In this document: piece by piece, positions 50,562 through 59,541 of the stretch
How the letters are laid out: each line of letters opens with the position of its first letter
Numbering within the stretch: the stretch's first letter is position 1
Assembly (NCBI GenBank): GCA_905210485.1
Contig: CAJLXA010000003.1
Coordinates: 7,787 to 71,786 of the forward strand
DNA: 64,000 nt
Source: an uncultured Eubacteriales bacterium
GTDB lineage: Bacteria > Bacillota > Clostridia > Oscillospirales > CAG-272
Reading direction: 5' to 3'
Program-made: the position numbers and the translations under genes
The notes under the pieces: model-generated
Told to the model about the DNA's origin: nothing
What the model saw: the letters and a program-made list of their open reading frames with translations, nothing else
The model's database searches: none

Positions 50562-53500
50562 ATGAAAATGAAAAATATATTGTCTATGCTTCTTGCCGTC
50601 GTCATGGTGTTTGCTTGCGTAAGCGGACTTTTCGGTACCGTTTCCGTGAAAGCGGCCGATGATACGGACGATGGCGAAGAAGATCTGAAGCCTTATGAAG
50701 TGGCGGCGGCCGCGGCATTGCAAAATGCCTATACGTCGATCAGCGAGAAAGTTCGCCGCGAAAATACTGCCGGATATACCCGCCTTGTGGCAACATCCGC
50801 GGACGGCAGTTATGAGCTTCACGCCAATGTGTACACCGGTGAAGTGTACTATAAAAACACAAAAACCGGTCAGTTCCTGTCCACAAACCCGGCTTCGCTT
50901 TCCAGTGTGGCAACAGCGCAGAAGCCGTTGGCTTTGTCACAGCTCAGCGTCAAGTATATGGATCTCACCGGCACTACCGCTACTATGGTCAGTTTTACGG
51001 AGGCGGCACAGCGCGGTCAGGTTACCATCAAACAGATTCGTAACGGTATACGCGTCGAATATACCATCGGCCGTACCGATACGAACTATCTGTTGCCCGG
51101 CTGGATTACCGAGGACCGTTTTGAATCCCTGATTCTGACGCCTATCTGCAACTACATTCTTCAGATCATTTCCGACGAAGCATATGAAGATGTAGATATT
51201 GAAGTTCTTCAGAACAAATATGCGGAGTATGTAGCCGAGTATGAAGAAAATCCCAAATTGCACGCGGAAAGCTATGCCGATCAGTACGCATTGCTTTCTG
51301 TGGGTGACGAATACGGCGTGGATCTTACCGATTCCACGTACTCCAAAGCCGCCAATATCGCGTACTTCCAGTACATGAGAATCCGCGCAACGTATGCGTT
51401 GCAGGATCCGAATGACCTGGCGGACGGCAGCGACGCAAAGATCGAGCTTCTTGCCAAGTATAAAATCTGCTCGCAGGTCGATAAGGATACGGGTAAGTTT
51501 TATGTGATTTATACGGTTGACGACACGTTGCCCGATAAATCGAAAAAACTTTACGAATCGTATATCAAAACCTACTGTGCCGAAACGTATACGTACGACG
51601 ACAAGGCGTACGATACCGAAGAAACTGGTTATGTTTCAACGGACGAGGCGCCGGCGTTCTTCCGTATGGCATTGGAATATTCCATTGCCGATGACGGAAC
51701 GCTTTCGGTTCGCCTGCCCGCGAACAGTATCCGCTATGACAGCACGAACTTCACCCTTCTCAGCGTGGACGTTCTGCCGTTCTTCGGAGCCGGTAATGTC
51801 AATGACGAGGGATATGCTTTCTATCCGGACGGAAGCGGCGCGCTCCTTGAGTTTTCCGACCTCCGTTCTCAGGTGTCTGCCGGTTCGCTGACAAACCGTG
51901 TATACGGCGAAGATTATGTTTACTACAAAATTTCCGCCAAACACCAGGAATCCATTCGTATGCCTGTGTACGGTATTGTCGATACGTCGAAGAGAACGAC
52001 GCAGATTACCGAACTGGACTATGACCGCGTCACCGGCGAAATTATTGAGACAAAGAAAGATATTGTCACTTCCGAAACGACAGGATTTGTCGCTTATCTT
52101 ACGGAAGGCGAAGCACTTGCCTCGCTGACAGTGGCTTTCGGCGGTTCGAGCGCACATAACTATACGTCGATCTATCCGACGTATACACCGACGCCAACCG
52201 ACTCTTATAAACTCGTCGACGCTATCTCGGTCAGCACGGACGCGACCGAATGGACAGTGGCATCCAAGAAAAAATATACCGATAATTTCACGATCCAGAT
52301 CCAGATGCTGAGTGATACGGCGAAAGCCACCGAAGCCGGAATCACGAATTATTACGAAGCTTCGTGGATCGGCATGGCTCAGGCTTATCGTGACTTTATA
52401 TGGAAAGGGAAGAATTCGTTTACTTCCGCCGATGTCTCGGACTCTCTGCCTTTGTACATCGAATCGTTCGGTACGGTAAAGGCGACCGACAAAATCCTGT
52501 CGATTCCTGTCACCGTCGACAAAGCGCTGACCACGTTTGACGATGTTATCACCATGTATAAGGAACTTTCCGCATATAAAACCGATTGTGAAGCCAAAGC
52601 GGCCGAATATGTGCAAAAAGCCGCGGCCGCACGCAACGAAAACAATATCATATTGGCGGAAGAATATGAAAAGACGGCAGCGGAGTACGCCGAAAAAGCC
52701 GCCGCATCTTCCGATATGTCCAATATCAAGTTCAAGTTGACTGGTTTTGCAAACGGCGGTATGACCGCTACATATCCGAACAAGGTAAAATGGATGAAGT
52801 CCGTAGGCGGCGCTCGCGGCTTTGAAAAACTGCTCAACTATGCCGCAAACGATACAAACGGCAAACTCGGCATTTATCCCGAATTTGAATTTTCGTATGT
52901 AGCGAACAAAAAGTCTTTTGACGGCATTTCGCTGAAAGCGGACGCCGCACGTTCGGTCGACAACCGCTATGCAAGCCAGGCTGTGTATGACTGTGTGTAT
53001 CAGACATTCACGACCTACTTCCATGTGCTGATGTCTCCCGACGCCATCGCCAAGCATTACGCGAAATTCACGAAATCCTATAGCAAGAATAAAGGTGTGA
53101 CCGGTATTTCGGCTTCCTCGCTCGGCAGCGACCTCAACTCTTCGTTCTCGGAAGACAATCCGCAGAACCGTGAAGACTCCAAGTCGATTCTGTCCGACGT
53201 ACTGGCCGATATGAAAGAAGAATACGGTTCGGTCATGATTTCCGGCGGCAATGCTTATACATTGAAATTCGCCGATCATATCATTGACATTCCGCTTGAC
53301 AGTTCCAACTACAAGTACTCGTCGAGGACAATACCGTTCATCGGTATGGTGCTTCACGGCTACGTGAACTATGCGGGCGGCGCTACCAACGAAGCAGGCG
53401 ACAGTAAGTATCAGCTTCTGCGCTCGATCGAAAACGGCGCGTCTCTCTATTACATTCTTTCGTATGCCAATACCACGATTCTGAAAGACGACCTTCTTCT

Positions 53501-54902
53501 TAACACGTACTATTCCATTCGTTACGATATCTGGGTCGACGACCTTGCCCGTCAGTATCACACGCTGAACAGTGCCATCGGTTCGCTTCAGACGTATCTC
53601 ATTCAAAACGAGATTTCCGTTATTGCGGAACGTATTCCCGACAGCGCGGAACTTACCCGGTACCGCAAACTCCTGACTGACAATGCGGTTCTGGCATTGC
53701 AGACGGCCATTACCGACGCAAGAGACAATGCATACCGTGACATGCGCTTCCAGAACACCATGAAGGTTCTTTTTGAAAACAAGGATCTGATCGGTAATGC
53801 ACAGAATCTGTACGCTGAAAAACTGGCGGCTGCCAAACTGCTGTATGACGCCATCAACGACGAAACGCTGGACAGTGAAAACGGCGGAACGTGGAAACAA
53901 CTTCGCGACGATGTAGCCGCATATCAGAGCGCGGTGGACGAAGCCGGCGATAATGCAACAGCCGAGCAACTGTTACGGCTTGAAGCCGCTAAACTGCGTC
54001 TCTCCTACAACATTGATCTTGCTACTCAGGCATATAGCGCCTACAATACCGATACGGCAAACGGCGTTTACAATGAAGAGTTGCTGATCGGTGCGGCAGA
54101 AGAAATCGTAACGTCTTCGTGGGGAACTCTTTCCGATTCGGAAAAAGCGCTCCTCAAGAATATGTACGACGTCTATAAGGCGGGCGGCACATGGGCGAAC
54201 CAGATCGGCAAAACGGTGACGGTTTCCGTCGACCGCAATGCGGTTCTGAACAGCGTGAAGGCCGCTTATGACGCACAGACCAAATATTTCACCGAGGCCG
54301 CTCTTCTTGATTTCCACACGGCATTGGCCGGTGCGATTGATGAAGCCATCGCGAGCTATTATGCCGAATTCGTAAACGCTTATATCGAAACCCTGACGTA
54401 TACGTCGCAGAACGGTCAACCGGTTTATGAAACGTTGACGACATATGAATATGCCGCGCTTCGCGACGCTCTTGTACGTTTCTATGTGGCGAAGACCGAA
54501 GAAGCAACGCAGGCAAATGTCGAAGCGTTTGTTAAGAACTTCCTGAATAATGCCAACGGCAACAGCGAAGAACTGACAAATGTTCAGAAGTCGATTATCC
54601 GTGATACAATCGCATATCTTACCGGCGCAGGTTTTGCCGGCGATAAAGTGGTGGATCTTACCGCCATCGAAGTAACGCCGGACATCATCTTCACCGAAGA
54701 AGACGCGACCGACGCCGAATATGTCGGCACACCGTATACCGTGAATGACGATTCGGTAGTGATGGTGATCTACGAAAGCGCCGATAAAACGCAGCGCAAA
54801 GGATTTATCCTGAACTATAACGTATTTGATGTGACGGTTCGTTATAACGGTACGGTCTACACTATTTCGTCCTACGGTTTTGCAACCGTGAATCTTGATT
54901 AA
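50562..54902 (+). CDS. Giant secreted DUF5696-like protein
   Basis: The ATG at 50562 has AGGAG upstream; the frame extends 5' into the previous gene. The 1446-residue product has a signal peptide (cleavage after VKA is possible; VFAC at 16-19 is a poor lipobox). It is organised as a beta-rich region (about 40-600), a barrel-like region (about 628-985; LPLYIESFGTVK, FANGGM, IYPEFEFSY, MVLHGYVNYAGGA) and a helical, repeat-like C-terminal third ending with a small beta domain. An Ala/Lys/Glu helical insert (about 675-722) interrupts the barrel. It resembles DUF5696 proteins that accompany such transporters. The barrel suggests a glycosidase ancestor, but I cannot identify catalytic acids. Confidence 0.7.
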   Translation: MKMKNILSMLLAVVMVFACVSGLFGTVSVKAADDTDDGEEDLKPYEVAAAAALQNAYTSISEKVRRENTAGYTRLVATSADGSYELHANVYTGEVYYKNTKTGQFLSTNPASLSSVATAQKPLALSQLSVKYMDLTGTTATMVSFTEAAQRGQVTIKQIRNGIRVEYTIGRTDTNYLLPGWITEDRFESLILTPICNYILQIISDEAYEDVDIEVLQNKYAEYVAEYEENPKLHAESYADQYALLSVGDEYGVDLTDSTYSKAANIAYFQYMRIRATYALQDPNDLADGSDAKIELLAKYKICSQVDKDTGKFYVIYTVDDTLPDKSKKLYESYIKTYCAETYTYDDKAYDTEETGYVSTDEAPAFFRMALEYSIADDGTLSVRLPANSIRYDSTNFTLLSVDVLPFFGAGNVNDEGYAFYPDGSGALLEFSDLRSQVSAGSLTNRVYGEDYVYYKISAKHQESIRMPVYGIVDTSKRTTQITELDYDRVTGEIIETKKDIVTSETTGFVAYLTEGEALASLTVAFGGSSAHNYTSIYPTYTPTPTDSYKLVDAISVSTDATEWTVASKKKYTDNFTIQIQMLSDTAKATEAGITNYYEASWIGMAQAYRDFIWKGKNSFTSADVSDSLPLYIESFGTVKATDKILSIPVTVDKALTTFDDVITMYKELSAYKTDCEAKAAEYVQKAAAARNENNIILAEEYEKTAAEYAEKAAASSDMSNIKFKLTGFANGGMTATYPNKVKWMKSVGGARGFEKLLNYAANDTNGKLGIYPEFEFSYVANKKSFDGISLKADAARSVDNRYASQAVYDCVYQTFTTYFHVLMSPDAIAKHYAKFTKSYSKNKGVTGISASSLGSDLNSSFSEDNPQNREDSKSILSDVLADMKEEYGSVMISGGNAYTLKFADHIIDIPLDSSNYKYSSRTIPFIGMVLHGYVNYAGGATNEAGDSKYQLLRSIENGASLYYILSYANTTILKDDLLLNTYYSIRYDIWVDDLARQYHTLNSAIGSLQTYLIQNEISVIAERIPDSAELTRYRKLLTDNAVLALQTAITDARDNAYRDMRFQNTMKVLFENKDLIGNAQNLYAEKLAAAKLLYDAINDETLDSENGGTWKQLRDDVAAYQSAVDEAGDNATAEQLLRLEAAKLRLSYNIDLATQAYSAYNTDTANGVYNEELLIGAAEEIVTSSWGTLSDSEKALLKNMYDVYKAGGTWANQIGKTVTVSVDRNAVLNSVKAAYDAQTKYFTEAALLDFHTALAGAIDEAIASYYAEFVNAYIETLTYTSQNGQPVYETLTTYEYAALRDALVRFYVAKTEEATQANVEAFVKNFLNNANGNSEELTNVQKSIIRDTIAYLTGAGFAGDKVVDLTAIEVTPDIIFTEEDATDAEYVGTPYTVNDDSVVMVIYESADKTQRKGFILNYNVFDVTVRYNGTVYTISSYGFATVNLD

Positions 54903-54918
54903 AGGAGGGAACTGAATA

Positions 54919-55887
54919 ATGAAAAATACAACTATGGCTATTCCTTCCGTCAAGAAGCATAAGAAGGCCTCGCTCGACGCGCGCAAAGCGCGCGCGGGCT
55001 GGTTCTTCGTCCTGCCTTTCGTAATCGGTCTTGTTCTGATTTATCTGCCGATCGTTATCGACTCGATCTGGTTCAGTTTTAACACAATCAAACCGATTCC
55101 GGTGCGTGAAGGCGGCGGTTATCAGCTGGTTTTTGAAGGTTGGAACTTCTATCGCTCCGCTTTGGTCGGCGATATGTCCACAACGTATCTGCAAAAACTT
55201 CTTTCCGGTATTCAGCAACTGGTTCTGGATGTTCCCGCGATCGTCATTTTCTCTCTCTTCATCGCGGTTATTCTGAATCAGAAGATGGTCGGACGCGCCG
55301 CATTCCGCGCAATCTTCTTCATACCGGTTATTATCGCTACCGGCCTTATGGAAACGATCAATGCCGCGGATACGCTGGCATCTTCCATGGAGAACGGTAC
55401 GTCGATGGGTGAAGAGACCAGTGCGACAACGCAGATCATCTCCACAATGGACGTGGAACGCTTGTTTGAAAACATGAAAGTCGGTAAAGAACTGGTTATA
55501 TACATCACGAACCTTGTTAACAGTATTTATAATATCGTTAACCGTTCGGGCGTACAGATGCTGATCTTCCTTGCCGGTCTTCAGTCCATTTCCCCCGCGA
55601 TTTACGAAGCCTGTGAAATTGAAGGCGCGACCGCATGGGAAACTTTCTGGAAGATTACTTTCCCGATGATAAGTCCGATGATACTTGTCAACGCTATTTA
55701 CACGATTATCGACTCTTTCACAACCAACACGAACGTTGTTATGTCGTACATTTCCTCTGAAGTATACAACAGCAGTCAGGGTGTGGCGACAGCAATGTCA
55801 TGGATATACTTCGTTGTCATAATGGCCATTATCGGTCTTGTGACGCTGATATGTTCCAGTTTCGTGTTCTACCAGAAACGTAATTAA
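54919..55887 (+). CDS. Sugar ABC permease, MalF/LplB type (second pair)
   Basis: The 322-residue protein has six membrane segments and the EAA motif IYEACEIEGATAWETFWKIT near residue 230. AGGAGGG precedes the ATG. It has an unusually long extracytoplasmic loop around residues 140-185 (rich in Met, Ser, Thr, Glu) compared with the first-pair subunit. It pairs with the next gene. It is distinct in sequence from the first MalF-type protein, so this is not a recent duplication. Confidence 0.92.
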   Translation: MKNTTMAIPSVKKHKKASLDARKARAGWFFVLPFVIGLVLIYLPIVIDSIWFSFNTIKPIPVREGGGYQLVFEGWNFYRSALVGDMSTTYLQKLLSGIQQLVLDVPAIVIFSLFIAVILNQKMVGRAAFRAIFFIPVIIATGLMETINAADTLASSMENGTSMGEETSATTQIISTMDVERLFENMKVGKELVIYITNLVNSIYNIVNRSGVQMLIFLAGLQSISPAIYEACEIEGATAWETFWKITFPMISPMILVNAIYTIIDSFTTNTNVVMSYISSEVYNSSQGVATAMSWIYFVVIMAIIGLVTLICSSFVFYQKRN

Positions 55888-55900
55888 GGAGGCGGAAAAG

Positions 55901-56989
55901 ATGGATGCACAAAAAATGAAAGCTCCGAAAAAAGTCTATAATAAAGACGGCTACATCGTTTCCTTTGAAGATAAGGTTCCGTTCTGGGAAAGACTGAAGG
56001 GAAAAGTATTCTCCACATACTTCCTTACCAACGTTGTCTGGTACATTTTCCGTCTTGTACTGATGATCGGTATTTCTTTCGTGATTCTGTACCCGTTTAT
56101 CTCCAAGATCGCGGGTTCGTTCATGGCTCCCGAAGATTTCAAAGACGCGACGGTCAATATCATTCCGAAGCACTTCACGATCGGTACGTATAAGGCTATC
56201 TTCCTTGAGAATCATTATATGTCCGCCTTTGTCAACACTTTGCTTCTGTCGTTACTCTGCGCATTGCTGCAAACGTTTATTTGCTGTCTTGTCGGGTACG
56301 GCCTTGCCAAGTTCAAATTCAAAGGTAACAAACTGATTCTTCTCATGGTCGTTCTGACCATGATTATCCCGCACGGAACGCTCCGCCTTTCCATGTTCCT
56401 GCATTTTGAATATTTCAACCCCGGCAGTATTTCCGGCTGGAATGTTCCCGGTATCCTGACGCCGTTTATCTGGTTTATCAATCTCTTCCGTTCGACACCG
56501 TTGACGGGCGTGTCTCTGACGGATACCTATTGGCCGCTGATTCTTCTTTCGCTGTTCGGTCTCGGCTTCAAGAACGGTCTTTACATCTTCATGATGCGGC
56601 AGTTCTTCCATGGCGTGCCCGATGAACTTGAGGAATCTGCGTACGTGGACGGTTCCACGACGATGCGTACGTTTTTCCAGATCATCATTCCGCTTTCGAT
56701 ACCGATGATGATCACGATCTTCCTGTTCGCGTTTTCGTGGCAGTGGACGGATAACTTCTACACGGAACTGTTCTTCATTTCGGGCAGTGACATCATTCTG
56801 ATGCCTGACCTTTTGGAATCGGTTCCGCCGACCCTGTTGGCAAACAAACCGTTTACCGACTGGTCGCTGTATGAAACGGCCATTCGCAATACGTGCGGTC
56901 TTATGATCATTCTGCCGCTTGTCATTCTCTATCTCTTCTGCCAGAAGTACCTGGTGCAGGGTATTGAACGCAGCGGTATCGTAGGCTGA
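55901..56989 (+). CDS. Sugar ABC permease, MalG type (second pair)
   Basis: The 362-residue protein is longer than usual, with an N-terminal cytoplasmic extension of about 45 residues and a longer loop near residues 175-205. Six membrane segments and the EAA motif LEESAYVDGSTTMRTFFQII near 245 are present. GGAGG precedes the ATG, 13 nt after its partner. It is the last gene before a strong terminator. Confidence 0.92.
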   Translation: MDAQKMKAPKKVYNKDGYIVSFEDKVPFWERLKGKVFSTYFLTNVVWYIFRLVLMIGISFVILYPFISKIAGSFMAPEDFKDATVNIIPKHFTIGTYKAIFLENHYMSAFVNTLLLSLLCALLQTFICCLVGYGLAKFKFKGNKLILLMVVLTMIIPHGTLRLSMFLHFEYFNPGSISGWNVPGILTPFIWFINLFRSTPLTGVSLTDTYWPLILLSLFGLGFKNGLYIFMMRQFFHGVPDELEESAYVDGSTTMRTFFQIIIPLSIPMMITIFLFAFSWQWTDNFYTELFFISGSDIILMPDLLESVPPTLLANKPFTDWSLYETAIRNTCGLMIILPLVILYLFCQKYLVQGIERSGIVG

Positions 56990-57016
56990 CCTTTTGTAAA
57001 GGATCGTCTACTCCAC

Positions 57017-57052
57017 AAAAACACCGAAGAACTTTTGGTCTTCGGTGTTTTT
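57017..57052 (+). terminator. Terminator of the 14-kb unit
   Basis: AAAAACACCGAAG (57017-57029) pairs with CTTCGGTGTTTTT (57040-57052), 10-nt loop. It ends the operon 27 nt after the last stop. Confidence 0.9.
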
Positions 57053-57078
57053 CTTCTACGCCTAAAGACGGCAATAAG

Positions 57079-57122
57079 AAAAGCGCCCGCAAATTCGGAT
57101 GAATCCGATGCGGACGCTTTTT
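57079..57122 (-). terminator. Terminator of yajC
   Basis: A long stem with one mismatch (AAAGCG.CCGC with GCGG.CGCTTT, plus inner ATTCGGAT/ATCCGAT) is followed on the minus strand by TTTTCTTATT. Confidence 0.75.
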
Positions 57123-57143
57123 GTGTACAACACGAACAGGGAA

Positions 57144-57566
57144 TTACTGTGCGTCGGTCGGCGTGGTGCTGTCGGCTTCGGCGGTTGTGTCGGCCGGTGC
57201 AACGGGTTCCACGTCGTTCGCTTTAACGGCTTCTTTTCCTGCGGGAACTTCGCCGTTTGCTTTAACATCAACGTTGCGGATCGCGTTTTTCAGGAAACGG
57301 ATCTTGGTCTTGTCCTTACTGGTAACGATGGTTACGGTTTCGCCCTTGATACTGACGATCTGACCGATGATGCCACCGATCGTGGTGACTTCATCGCCTA
57401 CAGCCAGATTATCACGCATGGCGGAAGCCTCGCGCTCCTGTTTTTTCTGCGGTCTGATGATGAAGAAATAGAACACCACCACCACAAGAACGAGGATACC
57501 GAGCGTCATGACACTGCTCCACGGACTGGCGGTCGCTTCGTCGGCAAACAAAAATAAATTCTGCAT
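57144..57566 (-). CDS. yajC: Preprotein translocase auxiliary subunit YajC
   Basis: YajC is a small membrane protein that associates with SecDF-SecYEG. The 140-residue protein has one membrane helix (about residues 20-40), then FFIIRPQKKQEREA and the conserved LAVGDEVTTIGGIIGQIVSI. The tail is extended, Ala/Glu/Thr-rich and acidic, about 50 residues longer than in Bacillus. It is monocistronic here, where many genomes pair it with secDF or tgt. Confidence 0.94.
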   Translation of the reverse strand: MQNLFLFADEATASPWSSVMTLGILVLVVVVFYFFIIRPQKKQEREASAMRDNLAVGDEVTTIGGIIGQIVSIKGETVTIVTSKDKTKIRFLKNAIRNVDVKANGEVPAGKEAVKANDVEPVAPADTTAEADSTTPTDAQ

Positions 57567-57596
57567 TTTGTGTACTCCTTAATTTTATATGTACCT

Positions 57597-57625
57597 ATTC
57601 TATCATATATATCTTGTTTTTTCAA
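57597..57625 (-). promoter_or_regulatory. SigA promoter of yajC
   Basis: On the minus strand TTGAAA (57620-57625), 17-nt spacer, TAGAAT (57597-57602). Confidence 0.7.
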
Positions 57626-57675
57626 GAGTATTCACAAAACAATTCGGAAAAATTTCAGAAAATTTAAAATACCTA

Positions 57676-57705
57676 TTGACAAAACGTGACGAAACGTGGT
57701 ATAAT
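57676..57705 (+). promoter_or_regulatory. SigA promoter of the uracil permease gene
   Basis: TTGACA (57676-57681), 18-nt spacer, TATAAT (57700-57705). The spacer contains AAACGTG twice. Confidence 0.82.
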
Positions 57706-57725
57706 ACGCAAGGTTAGACAAATAG

Positions 57726-57760
57726 ATCTTTAAGTCACGGTACAGAGATGCCGGCAAGAT
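57726..57760 (+). promoter_or_regulatory. PyrR-binding anti-antiterminator hairpin
   Basis: The upper stem CGGTA/TGCCG (57738-57742 and 57749-57753) closes the hexaloop CAGAGA (57743-57748), which fits the PyrR consensus CNGNGA. The lower stem ATCTT/AAGAT (57726-57730 and 57756-57760) surrounds a purine-containing bulge. The terminator downstream completes a pyrimidine attenuator. Confidence 0.75.
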
Positions 57761-57794
57761 TTATACATAGGGTGTCCTTTACGGGAGTATGTTG

Positions 57795-57827
57795 GGATTT
57801 TGCCGCACGCGCAAAATCCTTTTTTTA
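57795..57827 (+). terminator. Attenuator terminator in the uracil permease leader
   Basis: GGATTTTGC (57795-57803) pairs with GCAAAATCC (57811-57819), followed by eight T, 60 nt upstream of the start codon. Confidence 0.85.
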
Positions 57828-57887
57828 TGCCTGCGGCTTCCGATATCTGTTTGCCAACTGAAAAATTTATATTCGGAGGATATCCAA

Positions 57888-59369
57888 ATGGAACTCGTCT
57901 ACAAAGTAGAAGACGTACCGAAGCTGAGAAAGCTGATCGTCTTCGCCCTTCAGCAGCTGCTTGCCATCATGGCCGCCACGATCGCGGTACCGGCCATCAT
58001 CAACAGCTCCTATCCCCAGATGCATATGACCGCGTCGGCCGCGCTGTTTGGTGCCGGTTGCGGTACGATCGTCTACTTACTCTTCACGAAGTTCAGAAGC
58101 CCCGTATTCCTCGGTTCGTCCTTTGCATTCCTCGGCTCCATGGCCGCCGCCTGCGCGGGCGCCGTTTCGGTATCGGTAGGCTACCTCGGATTCATTATCG
58201 GCGCTGTCTTTGCCGGCCTTGTCTATGTAGGCATCGCACTGGTCATTAAGTTCTGCGGCGTTAAATGGATTGACAAGCTGATGCCCGCCGTGGTTATCGG
58301 CCCGACGGTTTCCATTATCGGTCTTTCTCTTGCCGGCAACGCCATCGGCGACCTTGTTTCCGGCAGTTATAAAGTCGGCTCCACCGGCTATGAAATCGTC
58401 ACCAATGCGCAGGGAATTCCTACCGGCATTGAAGCTGTGACGAACTATGTTCCCACCGCCAACACTTTCCTCTGCCTCCTTTGCGGACTTGTGACGCTGT
58501 TCACGGTTATTCTTTGCTCGGTCTTCGGCAAAAAAATGATGAAACTGATCCCGTTCGTCATCGGTATCGCCGCCGGTTATGTGCTGGCCGCTATCTTCTC
58601 GATCATCGGTATCGTCGCCGATATTCCCGCACTGCACATCATCAACTTTGAACCGCTGACCTCGCTCTTCACCGACTTCAGCTTCACCTCGATCCTGAAT
58701 TACCCCGACTGGTCTTTCCTTGAAGCTTTCAAGGGCGGATTCGACTTCGGTGAATTCGGTTCCTTCGGCGTCTACCTCGGCACCGTGGCGGTCGCTTATA
58801 TTCCGGTTGCATTCGTAGTCTTCGCAGAACATATCGCTGACCACAAGAACCTCTCTTCGGTTATCGGTAAAGATCTTCTTGCCGATCCCGGTCTGGACAA
58901 AACTCTTCTCGGCGACGGCGTCGGTTCCATGGTCGGTGCGTTCTTCGGCGGTTGCCCGAACACCACCTACGGTGAATCGGTCGGTTGCGTAGCCATTACG
59001 AGAAACGCTTCCGTAGCCACGATTCTCGGAGCCTCCGTCATGGCCATTGCCATCTCCTTTGTAAGTCCTTTCGTCGGACTTCTGGCTACCATTCCCGCCT
59101 GCGTCATGGGCGGCGTCTGCATGGCTCTGTACGGATTCATCGCGGTATCCGGTCTGAAGATGATTCAGAAGGTCGACCTCGATGACAGCAAGAACCTGTT
59201 TACCGTATCCGCTATTCTGATCGCAGGTATCGGTTCGCTTACGCTGACGATCGGCAAGGTCACTCTGACCTCCATCGCCTGCGCACTGATCCTCGGTATC
59301 TTCATCAACGTTACGCTGAACGCTATTGAAAAGAAAAAAGGCAACAAGAACGATAGCGGTGAAAATTGA
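57888..59369 (+). CDS. uraA: Uracil permease (UraA/NCS2 family)
   Basis: The start at 57888 has CGGAGGA upstream; the frame is open earlier, but that part overlaps the attenuator. The 493-residue protein has about 14 membrane segments, FALQQLLAIMAATIAVP near residue 18, the NCS2 GLSLAGNAIG near 144, the FAEHIADHK motif near 306 with the substrate-binding Glu and the FGGCPNTTYGESVG motif near 349. NCS2 members transport uracil or xanthine; the PyrR-type leader favours uracil. Confidence 0.92.
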   Translation: MELVYKVEDVPKLRKLIVFALQQLLAIMAATIAVPAIINSSYPQMHMTASAALFGAGCGTIVYLLFTKFRSPVFLGSSFAFLGSMAAACAGAVSVSVGYLGFIIGAVFAGLVYVGIALVIKFCGVKWIDKLMPAVVIGPTVSIIGLSLAGNAIGDLVSGSYKVGSTGYEIVTNAQGIPTGIEAVTNYVPTANTFLCLLCGLVTLFTVILCSVFGKKMMKLIPFVIGIAAGYVLAAIFSIIGIVADIPALHIINFEPLTSLFTDFSFTSILNYPDWSFLEAFKGGFDFGEFGSFGVYLGTVAVAYIPVAFVVFAEHIADHKNLSSVIGKDLLADPGLDKTLLGDGVGSMVGAFFGGCPNTTYGESVGCVAITRNASVATILGASVMAIAISFVSPFVGLLATIPACVMGGVCMALYGFIAVSGLKMIQKVDLDDSKNLFTVSAILIAGIGSLTLTIGKVTLTSIACALILGIFINVTLNAIEKKKGNKNDSGEN

Positions 59370-59400
59370 TAAGCCGTCACACGGACTGCTTATTTCCCGG

Positions 59401-59447
59401 GAAAAATCGAAGGACGCTTCGGCGTCTTTCGATTTTTCTTTTTTTCG
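59401..59447 (+). terminator. Terminator of the uracil permease gene
   Basis: A long stem capped by TTCG (59401-59417 with 59422-59438) is followed by seven T. Confidence 0.9.
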
Positions 59448-59455
59448 GAAAACTA

Positions 59456-59484
59456 TTGCATTTTACGACTTCATATGCTATAAT
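59456..59484 (+). promoter_or_regulatory. SigA promoter of abrB-like/ynbB
   Basis: TTGCAT (59456-59461), 17-nt spacer, TATAAT (59479-59484). Confidence 0.78.
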
Positions 59485-59494
59485 AACGCATTGG

Positions 59495-59521
59495 TATGAA
59501 AAGTATAACAAGTATGACTTG
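59495..59521 (+). repeat. Three 9-nt direct repeats after the abrB-like promoter
   Basis: TATGAAAAG, TATAACAAG and TATGACTTG lie head to tail from 59495 to 59521, just after the expected transcription start and before the SD. They could be an operator for the encoded regulator. Confidence 0.55.
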
Positions 59522-59541
59522 TGTGAAAACGGAGGTGCTGT

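Noticed and set aside
51636..53969. 777-codon minus-strand frame inside the DUF5696-like gene
   Set aside because: Antisense shadow of a strongly supported gene with signal peptide, SD and operon context.
46497..56989. The two permease pairs as a simple tandem duplication
   Set aside because: Their EAA loops, loop lengths and N-termini differ clearly, so they are separate lineages and not a recent copy.
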